Shown here piece by piece: positions 6,126 through 12,941 of a DNA stretch of 14,762 nt; position 1 is the stretch's first letter; each line of letters begins with the position of its first letter. The DNA is taken from contig DAHWFG010000640.1 of the NCBI GenBank assembly GCA_027325115.1, positions 1 through 14,762 of the forward strand. Direction: 5' to 3'. The notes below the pieces were generated by a model. It was not told the DNA's origin. It saw nothing but the letters and a program-made list of their open reading frames with translations, and searched no databases. This DNA comes from JAKBCQ01 sp021807585 (GTDB lineage: Bacteria > Planctomycetota > Planctomycetia > Isosphaerales > Isosphaeraceae). The position numbers and the translations under genes were made by a program.

Positions 6126-6722
6126 CTTCAAGAAGCTCCCGATCAATTGGTGAATAAATCGCGTTGTTTTACGGCCGGCGCGAAACGCCCACCTCAAACT
6201 CAAACGCGAAACCGTTGCGATAATACCGCGATAAGCGCGAACCAAATCGTTTCAAGGCTCGTCACATCTACGAATGGAACCGCGCCCCGAATCGCCAAAT
6301 CTCCCAAAATCCGACGCCGAGCGATCGATCACTATCGCCGCTCGTACCGCCGACACATCGGGAAAATTCGTTCGTATTCAAGACGCCGACACACGCACGA
6401 ATACCGGATAACAACAACGACCGTCGCGCACTCGATCGATCGCTTTTGTTCCAAACGGAATCACGCTTTCAAAACTCGCCTCGCGGCGCAGCGGGAAACG
6501 AGAAAAACCGTCGCATTCGGCTCGAATCCATCGAAGACAAAACCTGGACCCTAAATCGGTTTCCATCTTCGAGATTTCAGAGGCCGGCCTCGCGATCGAA
6601 TCTAACCTCTTCCATCATTAACAATAATACCACCGCAGGCAAGACCCCCGCCGCGAAATTTTAACCTTTACACTGATCGGAATCCGTCAACCGCTTCCAG
6701 CTTGTTGCAAAAAAGCCTTATT
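6126..6722. other. gene-free stretch of about 600 bases
   Basis: I see no supported gene here. A plus-strand frame at 6147-6554 (135 codons) is rich in Arg, Thr and Ser, with no hydrophobic core or domain and no ribosome-binding site. The right part is the 3' side of the minus-strand gene ending at 6723. The left part is the upstream region of the lipoprotein starting at 6125. No tRNA fold or strong hairpin was recognised. Confidence 0.5.
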
Positions 6723-7166
6723 TCACGCGGTTTCATCGGCCAAGTCGATCTCCACTATCGTCGCTCGAATCATCTCCAATCCGTCGGCGATACCGCGACG
6801 ATCAAGCTCGGACCATTGACCGAATATCAGCACGACGTGCCTGAGCGTCGCGAAACACCGAATCTCACAAGTATTTATCACATCCAAATAAAAAAACTCG
6901 ACGTTGTATCCGACCGCGCGCCGCCCCGCGATCGTCTCGGTCGCGGGATCGACCTCGATCTCGGGGTATTGATCGCGCATCGCGTCGATCGCCTCGTCGA
7001 TCAATTCTCGCGGATCGCCCCCTTCGGAATCGAGTGCGATGAACGCAAACGCCGAACTTGCTGGAGGTTGCAGCGAAATCGTCGTCCTCGACCCGTCGAC
7101 CGTCGTCTCAACCTCCCAGTCGTCGGGATAATCAAAGCCGATCGCGTCGTCGTAAGTCGCCGTCAT
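6723..7166 (-). CDS. hypothetical 147-residue protein
   Basis: This gene encodes a protein of unknown function. The ATG at 7166 was chosen because GAGG lies 7 bases upstream and the sequence becomes protein-like there (MTATYDDAIGFDYPDDWEVE); the frame upstream to 7508 is Arg-rich and overlaps trpS on the opposite strand. Seen: alternating beta-strand and helix character, no signal peptide and no membrane segment, so probably cytoplasmic. The opening FDYPDDW, a central helix (DPRELIDEAIDAMRDQYP), a GRRAVGYNVEF strand and a final helix (GIADGLEMIRATI) are reminiscent of the PsbP/DcrB-like alpha-beta fold; this is an impression of pattern, not a family match. It is acidic. It is divergent from trpS with 216 bp between the two starts, where both promoters must lie. 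Confidence 0.75.
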   Translation of the reverse strand: MTATYDDAIGFDYPDDWEVETTVDGSRTTISLQPPASSAFAFIALDSEGGDPRELIDEAIDAMRDQYPEIEVDPATETIAGRRAVGYNVEFFYLDVINTCEIRCFATLRHVVLIFGQWSELDRRGIADGLEMIRATIVEIDLADETA

Positions 7167-7316
7167 CGCAACACCTCGCACCCAAAGAAAAAGCGTCGAT
7201 CGAACCGACGACAATCGATCGTCGTCAAAACCGTGGCGACCCCGCTCGCCGATCTTCAACCGCGGATCATTCCCTGGCCGAGCAATCACCGTCGTCGGCT
7301 TCGCCGCCGGTTCGGC

Positions 7317-7346
7317 TTGGTCGAATCGACGCCCGCGCGGTAAATT
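7317..7346 (+). promoter_or_regulatory. weak candidate promoter for trpS
   Basis: TTGGTC (7317-7322) and TAAATT (7341-7346) are 18 bases apart, 37 bases before the trpS ATG. The match to the sigma-70 consensus is only 3 of 6 and 4 of 6, so this is tentative. Confidence 0.25.
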
Positions 7347-7382
7347 GAGCGCTTTCCTCAACCCTCGGAGACGATCGGAACG

Positions 7383-8351
7383 ATGCGAATCTTGTCTGGA
7401 ATTCAGCCCTCGGGACCGCTCCATATCGGCAATTATCTCGGCGCGATTCGCCAGTATATCGCGCTCCAGCGAGAAAACGAGGCGTTTTACTTCGTCGCCG
7501 ATTATCACGCGCTCACGAGCGTTCGCGACGCCGAAACACTAAGGCGTTATGTTTTCGACGTTTTCGTCGACCTGGTGGCGCTCGGCCTCGATCCCGATCG
7601 CGCCGTCCTTTTCGTTCAATCCGATGTTCCCCAAACGACCGAACTCGCGTGGCTCCTCTCGACCGTCACTCCCATGAGCTGGCTCGAAAAGTGCGTCAGC
7701 TACAAAGATAAAGTGCAGCAGGGGATCCCCGCCGACCACGGACTCTTCGCCTATCCCGCGCTCCAGGCCGCCGATATCCTCCTCTACGACGCCCAGCTCG
7801 TCCCTGTCGGCCAAGATCAAAAACAACACCTCGAAATCACCCGCGATATCGCCGAAAGATATAACCACGTTTACGGAAACACGTTCCGCCTCCCAGAGCC
7901 TTACATCCTCCCTTCGGTCGCGGTCGTCCCCGGCCTCGACGGTCGTAAGATGTCGAAAAGCTACGCGAATACGATCGAGATTTTCGACCCGCCCGCGACG
8001 ATTCGCAAGAAGTGCAAGCGGATCGTCACCGACAGCACCCCCGTCGAGGCGCCCAAAAACCCCGATACGTGTCCCGTTTACCGGCTGTTCGCGCTCTTCG
8101 CGGCGGCGCCCGAGCGAGCCGAGGTCGAACGCCGCTATCGTGAAGGAGGGATCGGCTACGGCGAGGTGAAAACAAGACTCGCCGAGTTGATTATTGATTG
8201 CTTCGTCGAGGCTCGCGTGCGGCGCGACGAACTTGCGGCGAACCCCGATCGCATCGCCGAGCTCCGTCGCGCGGGCGCCGAACGAGCCGCGGCGACCGCC
8301 GCCGCCGTCCTCGAAAAAGCACGAGCCGCGTGCGGCGTCGGTCCAAGATAA
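7383..8351 (+). CDS. trpS: tryptophanyl-tRNA synthetase
   Basis: The enzyme charges tRNA-Trp with tryptophan using ATP and acts in the cytoplasm. It is a class I aminoacyl-tRNA synthetase of 322 residues, a normal length for bacterial TrpRS. Seen: N-terminus ILSGIQPSGPLHIGNYLGA with the HIGH-type signature as HIGN (14-17), and the KMSKS loop at 189-193 in GRKMSKS. The AADILLYDAQLVPVGQDQ segment (129-146) matches the family's tryptophan/ATP-site region; Asp131 corresponds, by family knowledge, to the indole-contacting Asp. The C-terminal helical tRNA-binding part is complete. The ATG at 7383 begins exactly at the conserved N-terminus; GGAG lies about 12 bases upstream. The gene is single, with no paralogue here. 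It is divergent from the 147-residue gene and is followed by a TPR gene that has its own promoter. No T-box-like leader was seen. Confidence 0.98.
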   Translation: MRILSGIQPSGPLHIGNYLGAIRQYIALQRENEAFYFVADYHALTSVRDAETLRRYVFDVFVDLVALGLDPDRAVLFVQSDVPQTTELAWLLSTVTPMSWLEKCVSYKDKVQQGIPADHGLFAYPALQAADILLYDAQLVPVGQDQKQHLEITRDIAERYNHVYGNTFRLPEPYILPSVAVVPGLDGRKMSKSYANTIEIFDPPATIRKKCKRIVTDSTPVEAPKNPDTCPVYRLFALFAAAPERAEVERRYREGGIGYGEVKTRLAELIIDCFVEARVRRDELAANPDRIAELRRAGAERAAATAAAVLEKARAACGVGPR

Positions 8352-8488
8352 GACGATTCCAGGCGAATACGCTCGCGCCGCAACATGCAGTCGATTCCTT
8401 ATGCGTGAACACGACTGAATATAATTATTTTGATTTGTTCTGAAATTCTCGGGTGCTTTCGCAAGAGATAGCGATTGATAAAACAGGC

Positions 8489-8517
8489 TTGACCGATCGG
8501 ACGCGGCTTTGTATTGT
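8489..8517 (+). promoter_or_regulatory. candidate sigma-70-type promoter of the TPR lipoprotein
   Basis: TTGACC (8489-8494) and TATTGT (8512-8517) are separated by exactly 17 bases. They match the consensus at 5 of 6 and 4 of 6 positions. Transcription would start near 8524, giving a leader of about 130 bases before the GTG at 8655. An inverted repeat, GCGTCGCC (8518-8525) with GGCGACGC (8543-8550), overlaps the expected start region. Confidence 0.5.
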
Positions 8518-8640
8518 GCGTCGCCCCGGGGGGTTTCTCCAAGGCGACGCGAACCGAGCGTCGCGTAGCGACCGCGGCGGGCGAACTCTTCTTCCAGACC
8601 AATCGGGCTCAATCTGGGATCTTTTCGAGGCGTCACGCGC

Positions 8641-8647
8641 GGGGAGG
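8641..8647 (+). promoter_or_regulatory. ribosome-binding site deciding the GTG start
   Basis: GGGGAGG is followed after 7 bases by GTG at 8655. This places the start directly before a lipoprotein signal peptide. It rules against the TTG 141 bases upstream at 8514, which lies within the predicted -10 element. Confidence 0.8.
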
Positions 8648-8654
8648 CTTGAGC

Positions 8655-9515
8655 GTGCGACGGGCCGCGGTCATCGTCGGGATCGTTTCGGCCCTGCTGA
8701 CGACGAGCGGCTGCGGCGCGTGGGGAACGCGCCGCGATCCGACTCCCGAACAGCTCGATTATCGCCACCGTCTCAGCCAAGAGGCGCACGACGCGTACGA
8801 TCGCCAGGATTGGGCGCGAGCTCACGAATTGCTCGTTCAACTCGGCGGCGAAACCCCAAAATCCGCCGAGGTTCACCAACGCCTCGGCCAGGTTCTCCTT
8901 CAGCAAGGACGCTACCAGGACGCCAAGGCCGCTTTTCAACACGCACTCAAGCTTGATCCTGAATATGTTAATGCGATTATCGGCCTGGGAGAAACCGAGG
9001 CGCAAATGGGGCTCGCCGAGCAGGCGCTCAAGCGGTTCGACGCCGCGGTCGAGATCGATCCCCTCCAGGCCGACGCATTATATAATCTAGGACTCATTTA
9101 TGAATCGACGAATCGGACCGACGACGCGCTCGCGTCTTATTTCCGCGCGCTCGAGATCGATCCCACCGCGGCGCGGGTGATCCTTCGGATCGCGTCGATC
9201 CAACTGGCGCGGGGCAGGGCCGAGCAGGCGCTCGTCAGGCTCGATCAGGTGCTCGAACAAACCCCCGAAGATCCCGAGACTCGGTTCCGCAGGGGGCTCG
9301 CGCTCGTCGCGCTCAAACGAGCCTCCGAGGCGATCGCCGATCTCGAATTCGCCGCCGCTAAAATGTCGAACCGCGCCGACGTTTACTACCAGCTCGCGCT
9401 CGCATACCGCGCCGCGCGACGCGACGACGCGGCGCTCCGCGCCGCCGAAACCGCGCTCAAACTCGCTCCCCAAAATCAACACGCCCGCGAATTAACCAAA
9501 ACGCTTAAACGTTAA
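8655..9515 (+). CDS. TPR-repeat lipoprotein
   Basis: This is a 286-residue protein. Seen: a signal peptide (RRAAVIVGIVSALLTTSGC) with the lipobox cysteine at C20, then at least six tetratricopeptide repeats running to the C-terminus. They begin near residues 71, 105, 139, 173, 207 and 241, at a regular 34-residue spacing. They carry canonical endings such as ALKLDPEY, AVEIDPLQ, ALEIDPTA and ALKLAPQN. A degenerate unit precedes them at about 36-68. TPR superhelices mediate protein-protein contacts; lipidation places this one in the envelope, facing the periplasm. Partner unknown. The start is GTG at 8655, supported by GGGGAGG. It has its own candidate promoter and is 303 bp from trpS, so it is probably not in a trpS operon. 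It converges on the permease gene with only 56 bp between stops and no obvious bidirectional terminator. Confidence 0.9.
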   Translation: MRRAAVIVGIVSALLTTSGCGAWGTRRDPTPEQLDYRHRLSQEAHDAYDRQDWARAHELLVQLGGETPKSAEVHQRLGQVLLQQGRYQDAKAAFQHALKLDPEYVNAIIGLGETEAQMGLAEQALKRFDAAVEIDPLQADALYNLGLIYESTNRTDDALASYFRALEIDPTAARVILRIASIQLARGRAEQALVRLDQVLEQTPEDPETRFRRGLALVALKRASEAIADLEFAAAKMSNRADVYYQLALAYRAARRDDAALRAAETALKLAPQNQHARELTKTLKR

Positions 9516-9571
9516 TATGTTTGCAATCAATTATTTACGCATAATCAATCGACCTGACCGAATCGAAGCGT

Positions 9572-11491
9572 TCAACCCGGCTCGATCTCGACGTTGAGCG
9601 CGTCGAAAACCGCGTTCGGCCGCGCCGGGCGACCGACGACGCGATCAAACCCGCCGACGATCCACCGCGAAAGATACACCGACGCGACGACGTAAATCGC
9701 GACCCCCGCAAGCGCGATCAAAAGCAAACCCCACGCGTCGTAACAAATTACATACATATTAAATCCATAATCAACGAACCCCGATAGCGGATTCTTGCGG
9801 AGAAATTGCACGCTCCAGGGAGCGTACAGCGTTTCGCTGATCTGATACGGCATGAATCCCGGATAAACCCGCGGTGATAGCCAATCCCACACGTTCATCA
9901 AACCCTGACCGAGGAAGTTGAAAAACACGAGCCCGCCGAACGTGAACAGTTGTGCGCGATAAGTCGTTTTGGAGATGAGCGAGATCCCCGTTCCCATGAT
10001 CGCGACGAACCGCGCGTAAACGATTAGCTGAACCGCGGCGAGAACGATCGAAGGCCAAGAAAGCGCGTTCGTCGCAACCCCGCAAATTAACATAAAATGG
10101 ATCATATACACAAGCACGCGATTCGACCGGATCGCTCCCCGGATTTTGGCGCTCACGATCTCTCGGCCGGTCAGCGTCGTCGTCGTCAGGCTCGTCCACG
10201 TGTCGGAATCGCGCTCGCCCGCGATCCCCGTCGCCGCGGTCGCTCCGATCGACGTCAGATAGACGAACGATAAAAACGGAATCCACATTTGAAGAAACGA
10301 GTAAAATGCGTTGCGATCGGGAATCCGCCAACCCGCGCCGATCGGAATCCTCGAGGCGAACATCCCTTTTCCCGGAATGTAGCTAAAACGCTCGCCGAAT
10401 CCCTGATCTTGGCCGCCGATCCATCCCTGCAAAAGCGTCTCCATCAAGGCGTAATACGCGCAATAGAGCGTTGAACAAAATAGCATAAGAATAAGAATGA
10501 ACGACGCGAACCGACCGATCCTCCGCGCCGCGCCGACCTTGCGAACCGTCCAACACTCTTTCCAAAGCATCGGATCGTCGCCGCACTCGGGGCGTCGCTC
10601 GTGTCGCAATCGGGCGAAACCGCGCGGAGTCGCTTTCAACCGCGCCCCCTTGGCCGCGACGCGTCCGTCTTGCGCGCGAAACACCGCTCGAAGCCGAACC
10701 GCCGCGATCGCGATGAAAAGCACGCCAAGAATCGATTGCACCGCGATCATGATCGTTGAATCATTGAGCATAAGATTGGATCGCGGCCCGAAGAGCGCGT
10801 TAAAATCGATCAACGACATCGGATGCGACGAAACCAATCCCTCGATCACTTTTCCCAGCATGCGATCGACCGCTGGGGAGATCGACGTCCTCGCTTGAAT
10901 CCGACTCGCGAAGGGAATGAAGACGAGCCAGAGAAGCTCGACCGCGTACGACGCGAACAGAGCGTCGCGGATCCGCCACGAGAGGGTCGACATCCAAATC
11001 GTAAACCCCGCGAGCAACAGCGCCGTGCTCCCCGCCGCGGCGAAAGACAGCGTTACGAGCCGAGGATCGACGCCCCCCATGATCACCAACATGCTTAAAA
11101 TCGGCAGCCCGACCGCGACAAGCACCGCCAGATGAAACATCCGGACGACGATCTTGCCGAAAACGATCTCGCCTCCCGTTAATCGGCTAATGAGCAGATA
11201 ATGAAGCGTTTTGCGTCGTTTCTCGTCGGCGATCGCCCCCGCGACGAGCGCCGGGGTGAGAACCAACACAAAGAGATATTGAAACACCGCGATCATTCCG
11301 AAGATCGCCAGATTGATCGTCGCGATTTCGCGCGGTGTGAACGTATCGTCAATTTTCCGATCAAGGAAAAGCGAATAATTCACCCAGATCAAATACAGCA
11401 GGAAAACGCCGTAAGCCGAGCGAAGCAAATAAAAGCGGCGCTTTCGCGTCGACGTTTTGAGCTCGAATTCGACGATCGGTCCCAACGGCAT
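9572..11491 (-). CDS. double ABC-2 type transporter permease
   Basis: This is a 639-residue integral membrane protein. It looks like two ABC-2 permease units fused in one chain. The first spans about 1-270 with hydrophobic segments near 22-40, 59-83, 116-139, 147-168, 178-194 and 247-265. The second spans about 305-615 with segments near 330-350, 399-420, 458-475, 478-500, 514-532 and 585-608. The cytoplasmic-loop signature occurs in each: AGAIADEKRRKTLHYLL...LTGGEIVFGKI (84-114) and ATGIAGERDSDTWTSL...LTGREIVSAKI (420-450). DDPMLWKE (305-312) opens the second unit as GPIVEFEL opens the first. Such proteins form the membrane path of ABC exporters; the substrate is unknown. No ATP-binding subunit gene is in the window, so the ATPase must be encoded elsewhere. 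The ATG at 11491 has GAGA 7 bases upstream. A separate promoter lies at 11568-11540. Confidence 0.85.
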   Translation of the reverse strand: MPLGPIVEFELKTSTRKRRFYLLRSAYGVFLLYLIWVNYSLFLDRKIDDTFTPREIATINLAIFGMIAVFQYLFVLVLTPALVAGAIADEKRRKTLHYLLISRLTGGEIVFGKIVVRMFHLAVLVAVGLPILSMLVIMGGVDPRLVTLSFAAAGSTALLLAGFTIWMSTLSWRIRDALFASYAVELLWLVFIPFASRIQARTSISPAVDRMLGKVIEGLVSSHPMSLIDFNALFGPRSNLMLNDSTIMIAVQSILGVLFIAIAAVRLRAVFRAQDGRVAAKGARLKATPRGFARLRHERRPECGDDPMLWKECWTVRKVGAARRIGRFASFILILMLFCSTLYCAYYALMETLLQGWIGGQDQGFGERFSYIPGKGMFASRIPIGAGWRIPDRNAFYSFLQMWIPFLSFVYLTSIGATAATGIAGERDSDTWTSLTTTTLTGREIVSAKIRGAIRSNRVLVYMIHFMLICGVATNALSWPSIVLAAVQLIVYARFVAIMGTGISLISKTTYRAQLFTFGGLVFFNFLGQGLMNVWDWLSPRVYPGFMPYQISETLYAPWSVQFLRKNPLSGFVDYGFNMYVICYDAWGLLLIALAGVAIYVVASVYLSRWIVGGFDRVVGRPARPNAVFDALNVEIEPG

Positions 11492-11539
11492 AACGAGTTC
11501 TCGCGATTTCGATCGACCGCGAAAGCGACATTTGACGTT

Positions 11540-11568
11540 AGTATAAGCCGGGCGCGGCGGGCGTGCAA
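11540..11568 (-). promoter_or_regulatory. candidate sigma-70-type promoter of the permease gene
   Basis: On the minus strand TTGCAC (11568-11563) and TATACT (11545-11540) are separated by exactly 17 bases. The -10 matches the consensus at 5 of 6; the -35 is weaker at 3 of 6. It lies in the 142-bp gap after the dehydrogenase stop and about 50 bases before the permease ATG. This suggests the permease is transcribed on its own. Confidence 0.5.
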
Positions 11569-11633
11569 CCGGACGGATCGCCGCGGCACCCTGAAAACCG
11601 ACGAAAGACGCGTGATCGGCTCGAGATCGTCGA

Positions 11634-12665
11634 TTATCTTCGCCAGGGAGAAGACGTTAGCGGCGGCAGCCCCAAACGTTCTCGCGCCGCGGCGACGCGT
11701 CTCGGATCGTTGACCGGATTCCGCGGAGCGGCGCCGTACAAAACTCCGATCAAATCCTCGGCGATCCAGGTCGCCATGTTCGTCAGGCTCTCGACCGTCT
11801 GCGCAGCGCTATGAGGCGTGAGGAAAACGTCGGGACGGCCGATCAGCGGGTGATCGTCGGGAGGGGGTTCGACCTCGAACACGTCGGCGGCGTAACCCCA
11901 AAGCTTGCCGGCGTCGAGCGCCTCGGCGACCGCGATCTCGTCGACCACCGGACCGCGACACGTGTTGATCAATATCGCATCCGAACGCATTTTCGAAAGC
12001 GACGATCGATCGATCATCCGCCGCGTCGACGCGTCAAGAGGTACATGAAGCGATATATACTCGCATGTCTGCAAAAGCTCGTCGAATTCGACGCGACGCG
12101 CCCCCGCGGCCGCTTCGGCTTCCCTGGGCGGGGCGACGATATCGTTATAAACGACGTTCATGCCGAACGCGTGATGCGCCGCCTTCCCCACGCGGCGGCC
12201 GACGCGGCCGAAGCCGACGATCCCGAGCGACCTGCCGAAAAGCTCGCGGCCCATGAACTTGGTACGGCGGAAATAATCGCCCGCGAGCACGGCTTCGTTC
12301 ATGCGTGTAAAATGTTTGGATACGGCGATCATGAACGCGATCGTGTGCTCGCAAACCGCCTGAGAATTGGCGCCGGGGGTGTTCAGAACGAGTACGCCCC
12401 GTTCGGTCGCGGCTTCAAGGTCGATCTGGTCGACCCCCACGCCGTGCCTGCCCACGACGCGAAGCCTGGGGGCGCAATCGAGCAGCGCCGCGTCGACCTC
12501 CCCCTGCGTGCGAATCAATAGCGCGTCGGCAGGGACGATCTCGCGGCGGAGCGTTTCGGCGTCGAGCGCCGAGGCGTGTTTAAGCTCGCTCGCGTCGAGC
12601 AAAAGCTTCATCCCCGATTCGTGCATCGAGGTCAGGGTCAAAATAAACGGCTTGCTCGCATCCAC
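11634..12665 (-). CDS. D-isomer 2-hydroxyacid (phosphoglycerate-type) dehydrogenase
   Basis: This is an NAD-dependent oxidoreductase of the D-3-phosphoglycerate dehydrogenase superfamily, 343 residues from the start chosen. Seen, numbered from that start: a substrate-domain strand (SKPFILTLT), RVVGRHGVGVDQID (69-82), and the Rossmann motif GFGRVG (151-156) with D175 ending the next strand, which favours NAD over NADP. The catalytic triad Arg237 (NTCRGPVVDE), Glu266 (FEVEPP) and His285 (TPHSAAQT) is complete. The C-terminus ends soon after the catalytic domain, so there is no ACT or regulatory domain as in long SerA enzymes. The actual substrate cannot be told from sequence. The start is uncertain: ATG at 12755 has no ribosome-binding site and adds 30 residues unlike the family, ATG at 12626 would cut off the first strand, and GTG at 12665 fits the fold best. 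The neighbours give no serine-pathway context. Confidence 0.85.
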   Translation of the reverse strand: MDASKPFILTLTSMHESGMKLLLDASELKHASALDAETLRREIVPADALLIRTQGEVDAALLDCAPRLRVVGRHGVGVDQIDLEAATERGVLVLNTPGANSQAVCEHTIAFMIAVSKHFTRMNEAVLAGDYFRRTKFMGRELFGRSLGIVGFGRVGRRVGKAAHHAFGMNVVYNDIVAPPREAEAAAGARRVEFDELLQTCEYISLHVPLDASTRRMIDRSSLSKMRSDAILINTCRGPVVDEIAVAEALDAGKLWGYAADVFEVEPPPDDHPLIGRPDVFLTPHSAAQTVESLTNMATWIAEDLIGVLYGAAPRNPVNDPRRVAAARERLGLPPLTSSPWRR

Positions 12666-12866
12666 GGTCGTCTCGCTTTCGATCAATCTTATATCATCAT
12701 TCGGGCGCGATCCGAACGGAATTCGAATCGCGCGGTTCGTCCGGGAGAGAAACATGATACCAGATTTTCGCGGGAAGATACCCGCGAGCGATTCCGCCGA
12801 TCCCCCGCCTCGCTCCGACGGAGATCGACCCGGCCGTGATCCTACTTGATCAAATATTTATATTTT

Positions 12867-12872
12867 ATTATA
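12867..12872 (-). promoter_or_regulatory. candidate -10 element in an AT-rich spacer
   Basis: A perfect TATAAT occurs on the minus strand in a very AT-rich patch (12850-12878), about 200 bases before the dehydrogenase start. No good -35 hexamer is found at normal spacing, so this is tentative. The 276-bp gap between the dehydrogenase and the upstream gene shows no textbook terminator. Confidence 0.3.
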
Positions 12873-12941
12873 ATATCGTTCGCAGATTCGCCGATACGAA
12901 CCGACCTCGACGAATCGGCGACGCGAACCGCGGAACGATCG

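Noticed and set aside
6147..6554. Plus-strand open frame of 135 codons in the gene-free stretch
   Set aside because: It has extreme Arg/Thr/Ser content, no hydrophobic core, no ribosome-binding site and no neighbour logic.
8518..8550. Inverted repeat near the TPR gene as an attenuator or riboswitch
   Set aside because: Its left arm would begin before the predicted transcription start, so the full hairpin would not form in RNA. No known riboswitch core is visible.
8514..8654. N-terminal extension of the TPR protein from a TTG at 8514
   Set aside because: The TTG lies within the predicted -10 element, and the extension would bury the signal peptide. GTG at 8655 has a strong ribosome-binding site and starts directly at the signal peptide.
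7539..9005. Minus-strand open frame of 488 codons across trpS and the TPR gene
   Set aside because: It lies opposite two well-supported genes, has no ribosome-binding site or recognisable fold, and reflects codon bias in GC-rich DNA.
11811..12521. Plus-strand open frame of 236 codons opposite the dehydrogenase
   Set aside because: It is antisense to a gene with a complete catalytic triad and has shadow-type composition.
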